NCBI RefSeq assembly: GCF_014203235.1
Contig: NZ_JACHIN010000012.1
Span: 1-64,000, forward strand
DNA length: 64,000 nt
Source of the DNA: Nonomuraea endophytica
GTDB taxonomy: Bacteria > Actinomycetota > Actinomycetes > Streptosporangiales > Streptosporangiaceae
Direction of reading: 5' to 3'
Part shown: positions 1-8,101 of the stretch, piece after piece
How positions within the stretch are numbered: the stretch's first letter is position 1
How the letters are laid out: every line of letters starts with the position of its first letter
The notes under the pieces: generated by a model
What the model was told of the DNA's origin: nothing
The model's input: the letters and a program-made list of their open reading frames with translations, nothing else
Database searches by the model: none
Made by a program: the position numbers and the translations under genes

Positions 1-665
1 CGTAGCCATGAGCACTGTGTTACAAGATCGCGACCCGCGCCAATACACCCGACCCGGTCGTCACGTTCAGTAACAGCTCCCCATTGATCGCGCCAGAGCC
101 CAATAACGAGATCGTCCACAGGCAGCAACCCATTAAGAATCGGGGTTGCCCCGTAAGTGCTCTTATGTCTACCTCGCCGGGAGCCTTCGATTACTCTCCG
201 TTACTTTGGGGCGTACCTCGCCGACCCGAGCGGCGAGCCCTCTACACCAACTCCGGTGGCCACCCGCAGCGGGCGACAGGGAACTGGGCGCCGGTGGGCG
301 GCCAGTCCGTCGCCTACACCAGCGGTCACGTCACCTACTCGTGGGTGGAGAAGCGCGGCTGACCGGCGTCCTCCTCCTGAGGCTCCGCCACACCGCCGCC
401 TGACCCAGACGCCCGGACATAAGCGGACGAATGTGCTTGCCTGCGGCCCCGTAATGAGAATCGACCCGGCCAACCTGCTGGACCAGCTGAGCGCGCTCGT
501 GCCCAAGGCCCACGAGAAGGGAGCCGGGTTGGGTCGGACCGGGGCGCCCTGCCGTGATTGCTCACGGTGGATTGCCCGGCCCGCCCGCCGCACCCGGCGT
601 GCTGCTGTGAGCGGTGCCAGCAGGGTCGCTTCTGCTCGGCATAGTCGACGGGCCTGTGTTGCCGG
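1..665. other. No convincing gene
   Basis: I find no reading frame with convincing codon use, start and ribosome binding site. Short stretches look residual at best: a plus-strand frame ending at 362 (tail rich in G, T, S and Y) and a piece around 452-530 that reads MRIDPANLLDQLSALVPK. Neither is recognisable. The longer open frames here are overlapping GC-rich shadows of one another. Confidence 0.5.
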
Positions 666-1277
666 CTATGGCTTTGGCGGCAGGTCCAAGGCGCGGGCGA
701 TGGCGGTGGCGACTGCGCCGGCGTGGTCGGGCAGATGCGATGTGGCCCAGTCGGAGGCCAGGTCCAGGAAGTCGGTCAGGTCTTTTTCTGCTCCGGCGAG
801 GAGCTGACGTAGGTCTGCCACGTTCATCTCGATCGAGGGGCTGTTGTTCTGCTCGGTGTCGACGGTCAAGCGGACGGTGTCGTCGATGCGTTCAACACCT
901 GGCGCCGGATCGTGGCCGAACGAGACGACTGCGCCGTCGATGGCGAGGAACCAGTCGCGCCATTCCTCCAGACCGCTGCAGCATCCGGGTAGCACGATGA
1001 CGCCGGTGCTGGTGTCCGTGACGCGCAGGCCACCGGAGGCGAAGAGGTCCTCCATCGTGAGCAGCCCGTGCAGGGAGGCTTCGAGTGGGTCGGCGGGGCG
1101 GGGTGGCTCGTCGGCGGTGGGGTCGACGTTGTTGCAGTCGGCTATGCGCATCACTGCGGTGCCGACTTCGGCTGGGCTGAGCTGACCGTTGAGCGGGAGG
1201 TAGCCGTATGACTCGACCTCGGCGACCGGCCAGAGTGAGAAGCCGTCAAAAGCGTAGACCTCCAGGACGGGCTGCAT
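666..1277 (-). CDS. Conserved hypothetical protein, about 203 aa
   Basis: I do not recognise a named family. The protein is acidic and soluble with no signal peptide or membrane segment. It starts MQPVLEVYAFDGFSLWPVAE, has a CC pair in LPGCCSGLEEWRDW around residue 100, and ends in a helical tail. The frame is open to 1604, but ATG at 1277 is preferred because AGGTGA lies about six bases upstream and the extra N-terminus is low-complexity Arg/Pro-rich. An ATG at 1319 is a weaker alternative. The composition recalls small cytosolic immunity or partner proteins of actinomycetes, but that is a guess. It stands alone, with no same-strand neighbour. Confidence 0.6.
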   Translation of the reverse strand: MQPVLEVYAFDGFSLWPVAEVESYGYLPLNGQLSPAEVGTAVMRIADCNNVDPTADEPPRPADPLEASLHGLLTMEDLFASGGLRVTDTSTGVIVLPGCCSGLEEWRDWFLAIDGAVVSFGHDPAPGVERIDDTVRLTVDTEQNNSPSIEMNVADLRQLLAGAEKDLTDFLDLASDWATSHLPDHAGAVATAIARALDLPPKP

Positions 1278-1826
1278 CACGATCACCTGTGCAGTCTTCC
1301 TCAAGTCGCATCGATCCATCTCGCTTGACGACGCGCTGATCAGCCTATGCCCCTGGCGAGGAGCCGGTCCTTCGTGATTACAGGCGGTCGGGGAACGCGA
1401 GGATCTTGGCGCTGGGCTGGTAGCGGCCAGACAGGGCGGAGGCTGGAAGCGGGTCTGGTGGTGGGGGGCCTTTGCGGGTGGCCTGGTGGTAGTACTGGCA
1501 CCAGCACGGCGGCGCCCGTAGCCCCCGCCGAAGCAGTGCACTGCAGAGGGACTACGCCGACGGTTCAGGGCAGCAGGGCGCGCCCGACGTGTTCTCGCCA
1601 TCACCTGGAGCGAAACAGCAGATCCTCCGTGGCCCGTGCGGCACGTGCTGACTCAGGCGTCGCCCTGCGGTTGGTCTCCGGTTGCTGGAGGTGTGCTTCG
1701 AAGGCTTCCTGGAGGGCCGGGAGCATGTTGCCTTTGTTGCTGCTATTGGTGCGTAGCCGCAGAGGGGTCGACACAGCAGATTGGTCAGGGCTTACTAAAG
1801 CTCGAGATCAGCCTGAAGGAGGAGCG
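1278..1826. other. Intergenic, contains a copy of a 30-bp repeat
   Basis: I see no supported gene. Positions 1565-1594 match 3097-3126 at 29 of 30 bases. On the minus strand both copies encode the same C-terminal tail EHVGRALLP followed by a stop, so this stretch probably keeps the last codons of a degraded gene. Confidence 0.45.
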
Positions 1827-2171
1827 GTGTACAGACCGATGCGTTACCTCATCGCGCCGCTGGCGGCGGCGCTCATCCTGCCCATCGCTGCGTCGCCGGC
1901 TGCAGCCGACAACGTCGAGGTCACACTCGGGGGTTTGGGGTACGGGGGGGTGTCCAACTACAACCGGACCGTCTATGCGTGCGACACGGCGCCGGGCGAT
2001 GGCAGGGTTATCAGCACTCAGTACAGACTGAGCACCTCCGGCAGCGGGGAAGTGGTCGATGTCAGCGGCCCCGCGTGCGGGACCAAACAGACGCCCCGCA
2101 ACGTCCGGCAGATCCGGGTCTGCCAAACCTGGACAGGTCCCACGAGCTGTACCGCTTGGCATTCGGCCTGA
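1827..2171 (+). CDS. Small secreted protein of unknown function
   Basis: An exported protein of about 114 aa. The N-terminus MRYLIAPLAAALILPIAA followed by SPAAA-DN is a typical Sec signal peptide with an AxA cleavage site. The mature part is about 87 aa with four cysteines, enough for two disulfides, and is rich in G, S and T. An AAGGAGGAG ribosome binding site at 1816-1824 sits just before a GTG at 1827, giving VYRP ahead of the signal peptide. ATG 1839 is the alternative start but lies about 16 bases from the binding site. No named family is recognised. A role outside the cell is inferred only from the export signal. Confidence 0.7.
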   Translation: MYRPMRYLIAPLAAALILPIAASPAAADNVEVTLGGLGYGGVSNYNRTVYACDTAPGDGRVISTQYRLSTSGSGEVVDVSGPACGTKQTPRNVRQIRVCQTWTGPTSCTAWHSA

Positions 2172-2320
2172 CGAATACCAAGCCTGGACGACCCGACTTG
2201 GGCCTGTGTGCCCAAGCCAGGTCAGCGGAAGTCGGCCAACCCGGGCAGGCGCTGCGCAGGGGCGCTCGGTCGCGAGCGCCTGCGACGTAGGCGCGACGTG
2301 GATGTGCTGGCCTGTACGGC

Positions 2321-2800
2321 ATGGGCGTGGTGCTGGTGTTGATGGGCGCGAGCGGGTCGGGGAAGTCGACGCTGGCGAAGGCCTTGGCCACGGCGACGGG
2401 CGCTCCGGTCGTCTCCTATGACCAGCACCAGCGCCCGAGGCCGGGAGACGACGGCGTGCAGGCGGTGAGCGCGCAGGCGCTCGCCTCGGCCTGGCGCGAG
2501 CTGGCCGCCTGCTGCGCCTGCGGGGGAGTGGTGATCGTGGACGGGACCCACTGCCAGCGAAGCCGGCGCGTCACCGTCCGGGCCATCGCGGCCGCACACC
2601 ACCTGCCCACCGTCGTCATCGCCCTCACACCTCCCTTGGAGGTGTGTCTGCGGCGGCAAGGGCAGCGTGGCCGTCGCGTCCCGGCGGCCGACGTCGCCCG
2701 CCAGCACGCCGCGGTACTGGCCGCTCTGCCCGTCCTGGCGCAGGAGGGACACGCGGCCGTGCTGTTCGCCTCCGCGCGTGAACGATCTTCCCGTCCATGA
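2321..2800 (+). CDS. P-loop kinase-like ATPase (AAA_33 / polynucleotide kinase type)
   Basis: A compact P-loop NTPase of 159 aa. The Walker A GASGSGKST is at residues 9-17, and VVIVDGTH around residue 70 fits Walker B and its catalytic Asp. The layout (Walker A, about 55 residues, hhhhDGT, then a basic lid with RRQGQRGRR) matches the zeta-toxin/polynucleotide-kinase-like AAA_33 group, which phosphorylates nucleic acid ends or small molecules. The substrate cannot be read from sequence. The protein is short but complete for a single-domain kinase. No clear ribosome binding site precedes ATG 2321. It sits upstream of a decayed region and has no functional partner nearby. Confidence 0.65.
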   Translation: MGVVLVLMGASGSGKSTLAKALATATGAPVVSYDQHQRPRPGDDGVQAVSAQALASAWRELAACCACGGVVIVDGTHCQRSRRVTVRAIAAAHHLPTVVIALTPPLEVCLRRQGQRGRRVPAADVARQHAAVLAALPVLAQEGHAAVLFASARERSSRP

Positions 2801-2824
2801 CGTCTCGGCTGCCACAGTGGACCG

Positions 2825-3076
2825 ATGGAACAGCCAGCGTTGTAGGCGGCGCTGCTGGAGCGGCTGGGCGCCGAGGCCGCGCAACTGGCCTGGCCAGAAG
2901 AGCCGGTCCGGCCGGGCGAGCAGGTGAGCGTGCTGTTCGCCGGCGAAGTCGGCGACGACGACTTCACCGCCCAGATCACCGTCCGCCGCGGAGCACGGCT
3001 GGTACGCCAGCGCGTCTACGCCGGGTGGGATGGCGTCTCGTTCCTGCTGCGCTGGGTCGACAACATCCTCGAGTAA
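2825..3076 (+). pseudogene. Small ORF interrupted by an amber codon
   Basis: From ATG 2825 the frame reads MEQPAL, then TAG at 2843-2845, then about 76 further codons to TAA 3074-3076. The codon use after the stop looks real: LLERLGAEAAQLAWPEEP, then VSVLFAGEVGDDDFTAQI and a tail RWVDNILE. Without the TAG it would be a small acidic protein of about 82 aa. No ribosome binding site or good internal start is visible. The family is unknown. I call it a pseudogene, although a GTG at 2926 could in principle start a shorter product. Confidence 0.45.
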
Positions 3077-3096
3077 ACCCCGGCCAGGCTGGGGCG

Positions 3097-3198
3097 TCAG
3101 GGCAGCAGGGCGCGGCCGACGTGTTCGATCGCCCGCTGCAGCGCGGCCAGGCGGGCGAGCTCGGCGCGGTGCACCTCCAGCACGGCGGCGATGGCCTT
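3097..3198 (-). pseudogene. C-terminal gene fragment (MerR-like helical tail?)
   Basis: The last about 33 codons of a minus-strand gene, reading AIAAVLEVHRAELARLAAL and ending EHVGRALLP plus stop. It is an amphipathic coiled-coil-like helix of the kind found at the C-terminus of MerR-type regulators, but that identity is only suggested. The upstream part of the gene is missing, because the neighbouring sequence at 3206 belongs to a different gene on the opposite strand. The last 30 bases are duplicated at 1565-1594. Confidence 0.35.
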
Positions 3199-3205
3199 GG
3201 GCGGG

Positions 3206-3373
3206 ACTGGGGCGTGCCGATCCCGCTCGACGGCTGGAGCGAGCAGGCCAACAAGCGGCTCTACGTCTGGTTCGACGCGGTCATCGGCTACCTCAGCGCG
3301 AGCATCGAGTGGGCCAGGCGCAGCGGCGACCCCGACGCGTGGCGCCAGTGGTGGCAAAATCCGGACGCCACCT
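3206..3373 (+). pseudogene. metG: Internal fragment of methionyl-tRNA synthetase
   Basis: About 55 codons with the hallmark of actinobacterial MetRS: DWGVPIPLDGW, then KRLYVWFDAVIGYLSAS and WARRSGDP with WRQWWQNPDA. In intact MetRS this piece lies between the connective peptide and the KMSKS region. Both the catalytic N-terminus and the KMSKS/anticodon-binding part are absent. At about 3373 the sequence switches abruptly to an inverted beta-lactamase-like fragment, so this is a recombination scrap and not a working enzyme. Confidence 0.75.
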
Positions 3374-3713
3374 TCAGGAAGTCCGGGAACGGCTCCTGCC
3401 ACGCGACCGCGTTGCCGTACTCGGGCAGCCCGCTGGTCTGCTGCAGCAGCGTCCGCACCGTGAGCTTCCGCCCATCGATGCCGGCCCCATCCCCGCTGCC
3501 TTCGCAGCGCCCCCGGCAGATAGCGCTCCACCGGAGCGTCCAGCGATCCGCTTCCGCTCGACCAGCCGCAGCACGGTTGCCGCCATGATCGGCTTGGTCA
3601 TGCTGGCGACCCGGAACCGCCCCTCAGCCCCGACCATCGCCTCCCCGATACGCAGAGTGACGGCCTCCCCGCCGGGACTCCGCGGCTTTGGCGGCGGCAA
3701 GCAGTTTCGTCAT
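3374..3713 (-). pseudogene. Frameshifted N-terminal fragment of a serine beta-lactamase-family protein
   Basis: Reading the minus strand from ATG 3713 (MTKLLAAAKAAESR), the homology crosses three frames: GEAVTLRIGEAMVGAEGRFR with VASMTKPIMAATVLRLVE, then LDAPVERYLPGAL, then GIDGRKLTVRTLLQQTSGLP. SMTK is the SxxK catalytic motif and LLQQTSGLP the usual segment after it in class C beta-lactamase and D-Ala-D-Ala carboxypeptidase/esterase proteins. The YxN and KTG-like parts are missing. At least two frameshifts plus truncation make it non-functional. Confidence 0.7.
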
Positions 3714-3844
3714 GTCCCCAATCTGCTGGGAAGATCGCCCACGATCAGTCACGCGCACTCGCCTCTCCCGGTGGGGTATTCCCTACCGGTCGTCGATCCG
3801 GATGATCCCTTGATCACGCTCACAAACTTGGGTAAAGGGAGAGA

Positions 3845-4510
3845 GTGGCCAACGTCGGCAGACGACTCCAGGGACTTGGCGGCGCGTTATCCGCGGACGC
3901 ATGGGACATGCTAATCAGAGCTGGTGCGGCTCGGTCCTACGCGGCCGGGGAGGTGCTGATGCGGCAGGGCGAGGCGGGCGCGTTCGTCCTGTGCCTCACG
4001 TCAGGCAGGGTCAAGGTGACCCGCTGCGAACCGGACGGAGCGGAGCTGCTCCTCGCCATACGCGGGCCGGGCGAGGTAGTGGGCGCGATCGCGGTCATCG
4101 ACGGAGGCCCGCGATCGGCGACAGTGACGGCCCTTCGGTACTGCGTCGCCTACGCGCTGCCCGCGACGCGGTTTCATGCGATCGTGGACAGCTGCCGCCT
4201 CACCGATCGGCTCATCCGCCACGTCCTCGACCGCCTCAGGGAAGGCGAAGACCTTCGCAGCGAGCTGGCACAGCTCTCCGCCAAGCGCCGGGTGATAGCC
4301 GTGCTCCTCCGCTTCGCCGCCTGCGACGAGTCAGCGACGCAGGCGGTGGAGATCAGCCAGGACGAACTGGCGGGCGCCGTCGGCCTGTCACGCGCGGCAG
4401 TGGCGGCTGAGCTGTCAGAGCTGCGCCAGGCCGGGCTGGTCGCCACTGGTCGCCGTCGCCTGGAACTTCTGGACACAAACGCGCTCCGGCGAATCCTCGT
4501 GGAACGCTGA
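3845..4510 (+). CDS. Crp/Fnr-family transcriptional regulator
   Basis: A 221-aa one-component regulator with an N-terminal cyclic-nucleotide-binding-type beta barrel (about residues 15-125), a dimerisation helix, and a C-terminal winged helix (about 150-215) where ISQDELAGAVGLSRAAVAAEL is the recognition region. In the phosphate-binding cassette the PRSAT stretch keeps the Arg and Ser that contact cNMP phosphate in CAP, but the usual Glu of the GE(L/I) motif is Ala (GAIAVI), so ligand binding is uncertain. It starts at GTG 3845 behind AAAGGGAGA. It lies 91 bp upstream of a nucleotide-cyclase-like gene on the same strand, so it may sense or control that operon's output. That link is inferred. 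Confidence 0.85.
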   Translation: MANVGRRLQGLGGALSADAWDMLIRAGAARSYAAGEVLMRQGEAGAFVLCLTSGRVKVTRCEPDGAELLLAIRGPGEVVGAIAVIDGGPRSATVTALRYCVAYALPATRFHAIVDSCRLTDRLIRHVLDRLREGEDLRSELAQLSAKRRVIAVLLRFAACDESATQAVEISQDELAGAVGLSRAAVAAELSELRQAGLVATGRRRLELLDTNALRRILVER

Positions 4511-4514
4511 CGCG

Positions 4515-4547
4515 AAACATCCGGCCTGTGTCTGATTCCGGATGGTT
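4515..4547. promoter_or_regulatory. Dyad between crp-like gene and cyclase operon
   Basis: Ten-base arms (AAACATCCGG at 4515-4524 and CCGGATGGTT at 4538-4547) are inverted, with one mismatch and a 13-base spacer. It could be an operator for the upstream regulator or a weak terminator after it. There is no T-run, so I favour an operator. Confidence 0.4.
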
Positions 4548-4601
4548 CGCTCGCTCAATCTCCGTAATCGTGAAGGAGAACACAACGAGAGTGAGGGACA
4601 C

Positions 4602-5414
4602 ATGAAACTGCCGCCCTACAGGGCCCTTCTGGCCGTGGACATCGTCAAGTTCAGCCGCGCCAAGGGAATCTACCTCGGAGATATGCGAGAGCAGGTTCCC
4701 CGGGTCCTGGAACGTGCCATGAGCCTGTCCGGGCTCCAGGAGGCATGGGATTCACGCCGATTCCCCGCCAGCGCGGGAGACGACTACGTCTTCGGCACCG
4801 ACCCGACGTGGTTGCCGCTCCTGATCTCTCCCCTGATGGGAAGCCTTCAGACCGTGCTCGAAGAGGTGGATCACGAACTGGCCGCGCGCGATCGGGACCT
4901 GCGGTTGCGTTTACGTGCCGCGCTCCACGTCGGTCCCGTCCACGATTCCGGCGATGAATGGCGCGACCGTATCGGCGAGCCGACGGTCACGACCTTCCGC
5001 CTGCTCAGTTCGACCGTGATCAGCGACGCGCTGGCACGTTCCCATCCGGGGGTGACCCAGATCGCGCTCATCGTTTCGCAGCGGGTGTTCGACGACGTCA
5101 TTCGGCCGGGTTACGCGACGCTGCATCCCAGCGAGTTCACCCCGGTGACGGCCGAGGTTCCCGGAAAGGACTTCGCCGAGCCCGCGTGGCTGTATGTCCC
5201 GCGTCCCTCACGGCGAGAGGGCCGCGACGATGACACCGCCGCATCGGCGGCCTCCGGCGAGGAGAAGGCAGACCGGCCGAGCGCGGAGAGCGGCCCGCTA
5301 GCGGTCTTTCACGGACCGGTCGGTCAAAGCAATAGCGCTCACGAAATGCACGTGAGTCAAACGCTGCCCCCTGACTTCTTCGGCAAAGAGCCCAAGCGAG
5401 GTCACGATGACTGA
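4602..5414 (+). CDS. Nucleotide-cyclase-like protein, probable PycC-type cyclase
   Basis: A 270-aa protein with a class III cyclase-like domain over residues 5-200. The first metal site is AVDIVKFS (Asp13), the second is SAGDDYVFG (Asp60/Asp61), and LRLRAALHVGPV with GEPTVTTFRLL (Arg133) corresponds to the dimer-interface helix, where the usual Asn is Thr. Actinobacterial relatives share the VFDDV and VPGKDFAEPAWLYVP region seen at about 165-205. In Pycsar systems such cyclases make cCMP or cUMP on phage infection; the nucleotide made here cannot be deduced. A disordered linker leads to a tail motif (residues 235-253) repeated at the N-terminus of the next protein. ATG 4602 follows GAGGGA. 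Its stop overlaps the next start by 8 bp, which points to translational coupling. Confidence 0.7.
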   Translation: MKLPPYRALLAVDIVKFSRAKGIYLGDMREQVPRVLERAMSLSGLQEAWDSRRFPASAGDDYVFGTDPTWLPLLISPLMGSLQTVLEEVDHELAARDRDLRLRLRAALHVGPVHDSGDEWRDRIGEPTVTTFRLLSSTVISDALARSHPGVTQIALIVSQRVFDDVIRPGYATLHPSEFTPVTAEVPGKDFAEPAWLYVPRPSRREGRDDDTAASAASGEEKADRPSAESGPLAVFHGPVGQSNSAHEMHVSQTLPPDFFGKEPKRGHDD

Positions 5415-7341
5415 GAACCCGGCGCGTACCGCGTTTTATGCTCCCGTAGCCCAGGCGAACATCGCGGACCGCATGTACCTGAACAGCTCCGCGATTCAAT
5501 CCCACGCGCTCAACGAGAAAGAGATCGCGCGGCAGCGAGAACTGTTCGTGCGGACGCCGGTCATGGACGGCCTGGCCGATCGTCTCAAGGCGCACGGCGT
5601 AATCGCCTTGGTGGGCCCGAAAGGCAGCGGCAGGCGGATCACAGCCATCAACCTGCTGGCCGAGATCGGACTCAAGCCGCGTGAAGTCCCCCTCGACGAG
5701 GAGGACGCGGGTGAACTTCTCGGGCCGCCGGACATGGGGTACATCGTCTACGCCGACGATCTGGCGAACAAGCCCAAGCCCTTGCGCGACTGTATTAGTT
5801 CGGCGCGTAAGCGCGGTCTGCTGGTTTTCATCCGCGTCACTCCGGACGTTTGGCGTCGTATCGCCGTTGACGGAGTCCAGGAGATATCCGTGACTCCCGC
5901 GCCTGCCCTTCGCATCTTCGATCGGCACCTGGCCTGTACGTTCGGAGACGCGAAGGCTCGCGACTGGAGCGACAGCCCGGGCATCGTCGACTGCCTGCGG
6001 TCCGCCGGTCCCCGTGACGCCGTACGGCTCGCCGGACTGGCCGAGGAGGCCATGGCGAAGGCGCATGGTCTCCAGGAGCTGCCGGTGCACGAGGTGCTGC
6101 AGGCGTACAAGAACTGGGAAGAGGAGCTGGAACACATATTCTCCGCCCAGTCGGACGACGAGCACCGGGAGGGCAGGAATCGAGCTCTGCGCCTTGCCGC
6201 GGCGATACTGGAAGGGAGCAGCCCAGCGTCGGTGTTCGTGGCGGCCAGAGAACTCTCTAGCCTCCTCGACCTCGACGCGGAAGCGGGACACGGCCTGGTC
6301 GGCCCGAGCACCAGAAAACGCCTGGAGGACATCTCCGCGCGCTGCGACGACGGCCCCGTCGTATTCTCACGCACCGCATTCGCGTCCGCCACGCTCGACT
6401 TCGTCTGGACCCATTGGCCGCAACTCCACGACGATCTCCGGCAGTGGTTCCGCCAAGTCGCGCAGAAGCTCCCGGGCGACGGATCACTGATCGCGGACCG
6501 GGTGGCCGATCTCGCCATCCGGCAGCGCCATTTCGGGATGGTGCACTCACTGGCGACCGGTTACCTGGACGACTCGGGAACGTTTGACCTCGGCGTCGCG
6601 CTCGTGACCCGGGTGGCCATGAGCGACGAACTCGGCCGAACCGCTCGTCGCCTGCTGTACGACTGGTCCCGCGACACTCCGTCCCGGCATTCCGCCGTAG
6701 TGGTCGCCTGTTCGGGCCCGCTGGCCGAAGCGTTTCCCCGCATGGCTCTCACTAGGCTCAAGCACGTGGCCATCACCAATGACCCCGGCATCCAGAGGAA
6801 GCTGGTGGATGCACTGACAGACCTGGCCGGCAAGCCGCAGCTGCGTCGCGATGTCCTCGACGAACTCGTCCAATGGCTGAATCCGGATGCACCAGAACAG
6901 CGTCGCGCCGTAGCCGCCGAGGCCCTGCTGAGCATCCTGCGGCTCTGTGAGCCGGACGATGGCCGTCTCCTGATGGTGGCGGACTCCGATCCCGGATGGA
7001 GGCAGGTGCTTTCCGCCGCGTGGAGAGCACTGCTGAAGAGCCCGGCGTCGGAGAAGGACGTGGTGACGGGCGTGGGGCAGTGGCTGGAGACGGCGGCTCA
7101 GGCGGATGCGCCTGTCTCCACGGTGGTCGCCGTCCTGGGTTCTGTTCCTCGCAGCGCCATCGACGAGAGCGTGCTCTTCCGCGCCATATACGCCTGGGTT
7201 CGTGAGACGCCGGGGGAAGCAGTGGTCTCCCGGGAAACGATCTTCAAGGAGGTCATCGACAGCATCGTGGCAGGCAGTGGATCTGCCACCAGAGAGTCCA
7301 TGTCCGTCGCGCTCATGATGGAGAACGGTGCCGATGATTAG
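5407..7341 (+). CDS. Degenerate P-loop protein of the Pycsar-like operon
   Basis: A 644-aa cytosolic protein. Residues 9-27 (AFYAPVAQANIADRMYLNS) match the cyclase tail. VIALVGPKGSGRRITAINLL at 65-84 has a P-loop shape, but the Walker A Lys is Arg (GPKGSGRR). YIVYADD at 112-118 fits a Walker B strand. Beyond about residue 200 the protein is mostly alpha-helical and repeat-like (for example ALTDLAGKPQLRRDVLDELV, then a similar QWLNPDAPEQRRAVAAEALL). This resembles STAND-type or AAA-type scaffolds in which an NTPase is followed by helical repeats, but no specific family is assigned. ATG 5407 overlaps the cyclase stop, and its own end overlaps the next gene. A sensor or regulator of the cyclase is the likely role, by context only. 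Confidence 0.65.
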   Translation: MTENPARTAFYAPVAQANIADRMYLNSSAIQSHALNEKEIARQRELFVRTPVMDGLADRLKAHGVIALVGPKGSGRRITAINLLAEIGLKPREVPLDEEDAGELLGPPDMGYIVYADDLANKPKPLRDCISSARKRGLLVFIRVTPDVWRRIAVDGVQEISVTPAPALRIFDRHLACTFGDAKARDWSDSPGIVDCLRSAGPRDAVRLAGLAEEAMAKAHGLQELPVHEVLQAYKNWEEELEHIFSAQSDDEHREGRNRALRLAAAILEGSSPASVFVAARELSSLLDLDAEAGHGLVGPSTRKRLEDISARCDDGPVVFSRTAFASATLDFVWTHWPQLHDDLRQWFRQVAQKLPGDGSLIADRVADLAIRQRHFGMVHSLATGYLDDSGTFDLGVALVTRVAMSDELGRTARRLLYDWSRDTPSRHSAVVVACSGPLAEAFPRMALTRLKHVAITNDPGIQRKLVDALTDLAGKPQLRRDVLDELVQWLNPDAPEQRRAVAAEALLSILRLCEPDDGRLLMVADSDPGWRQVLSAAWRALLKSPASEKDVVTGVGQWLETAAQADAPVSTVVAVLGSVPRSAIDESVLFRAIYAWVRETPGEAVVSRETIFKEVIDSIVAGSGSATRESMSVALMMENGADD

Positions 7342-8101
7342 CGGCTTCTGGCGACGGAGTCTCCGATGGCGAGGCAGTCACGCGGATGAGTACTCCTATC
7401 GGACCCGTCTTCCCAGCGAACTCCAGGGCGCCTACTTCGACGCGACCATCGAAGTCCACGGTCTGTTCGATCGCGAACGGCCCGCGCAAGAGGCAAAGGT
7501 GTACAGAAGGCTGGAGGAGCGAGCGTCCGCCATGAGCCTCGCGTTCTCGGTGCTCGAACTGGACAGAGCCGCCGCGGCCATCACCATCGAACTGAACGGC
7601 GAGCCGATCACGTCCATGCCGGACCTTCATGTGCGACTCGACAGCGTCCGGGTACGGCTATCGGCCGGCCCGGGAGCGGTTGAGGTGGCCCGATCGCACG
7701 AGGAGGCCATCCAGGAGACGGTGCTTGCCGAGGTGCGCAATCGGGAGAAGGCCCGGCGTCTCAGCTTCTTACGCGAACACTTCCTGGCGAGCCCGTCGAT
7801 GGCCCGGCTCTGGTGGCTGAACGACGACCCAGGCCGCCTGATTGAACTCGCCAAGATCTGCGGCAAGAACGAACAGGACCCCTTTGAAACCGTGGTGAGG
7901 CTCCTCGGCGACGCGCCGGAGGCGGTGTCGGCGTCGGCGCGAAACGAGACCGCCGCCATTCTCGAGATTTTCGTCCGGGAGCTCCCAGCGGAAGCGAAGA
8001 AGTACCTTGTCTCCCAGCTCGCCCAGGTCCTCGGCAACTACGAGCGCCCGGACCTGGCCGAGCAAATGCTGGCCACCATGCACGTTAACGGGGCGTCATG
8101 A
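7328..8101 (+). CDS. Unknown third component of the Pycsar-like operon
   Basis: A 257-aa cytosolic protein (255 aa from ATG 7334). The N-terminal half looks beta-rich (EYSYRTRLPSELQGAYFDAT, then VEVHGLFDRE-like strands), followed by a charged helix (EEAIQETVLAEVRNREKARR) and a helical C-terminus. The strand-plus-coiled-helix pattern loosely recalls SPFH/band-7 folds, but I cannot assign one. It overlaps the upstream gene by 14 bp if GTG 7328 is used, or 8 bp from ATG 7334, and shares an ATGA overlap with the effector gene, so the four proteins are probably made in fixed ratio. It has no membrane segment, unlike its downstream neighbour. Function is unknown. Confidence 0.65.
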   Translation: MPMISGFWRRSLRWRGSHADEYSYRTRLPSELQGAYFDATIEVHGLFDRERPAQEAKVYRRLEERASAMSLAFSVLELDRAAAAITIELNGEPITSMPDLHVRLDSVRVRLSAGPGAVEVARSHEEAIQETVLAEVRNREKARRLSFLREHFLASPSMARLWWLNDDPGRLIELAKICGKNEQDPFETVVRLLGDAPEAVSASARNETAAILEIFVRELPAEAKKYLVSQLAQVLGNYERPDLAEQMLATMHVNGAS

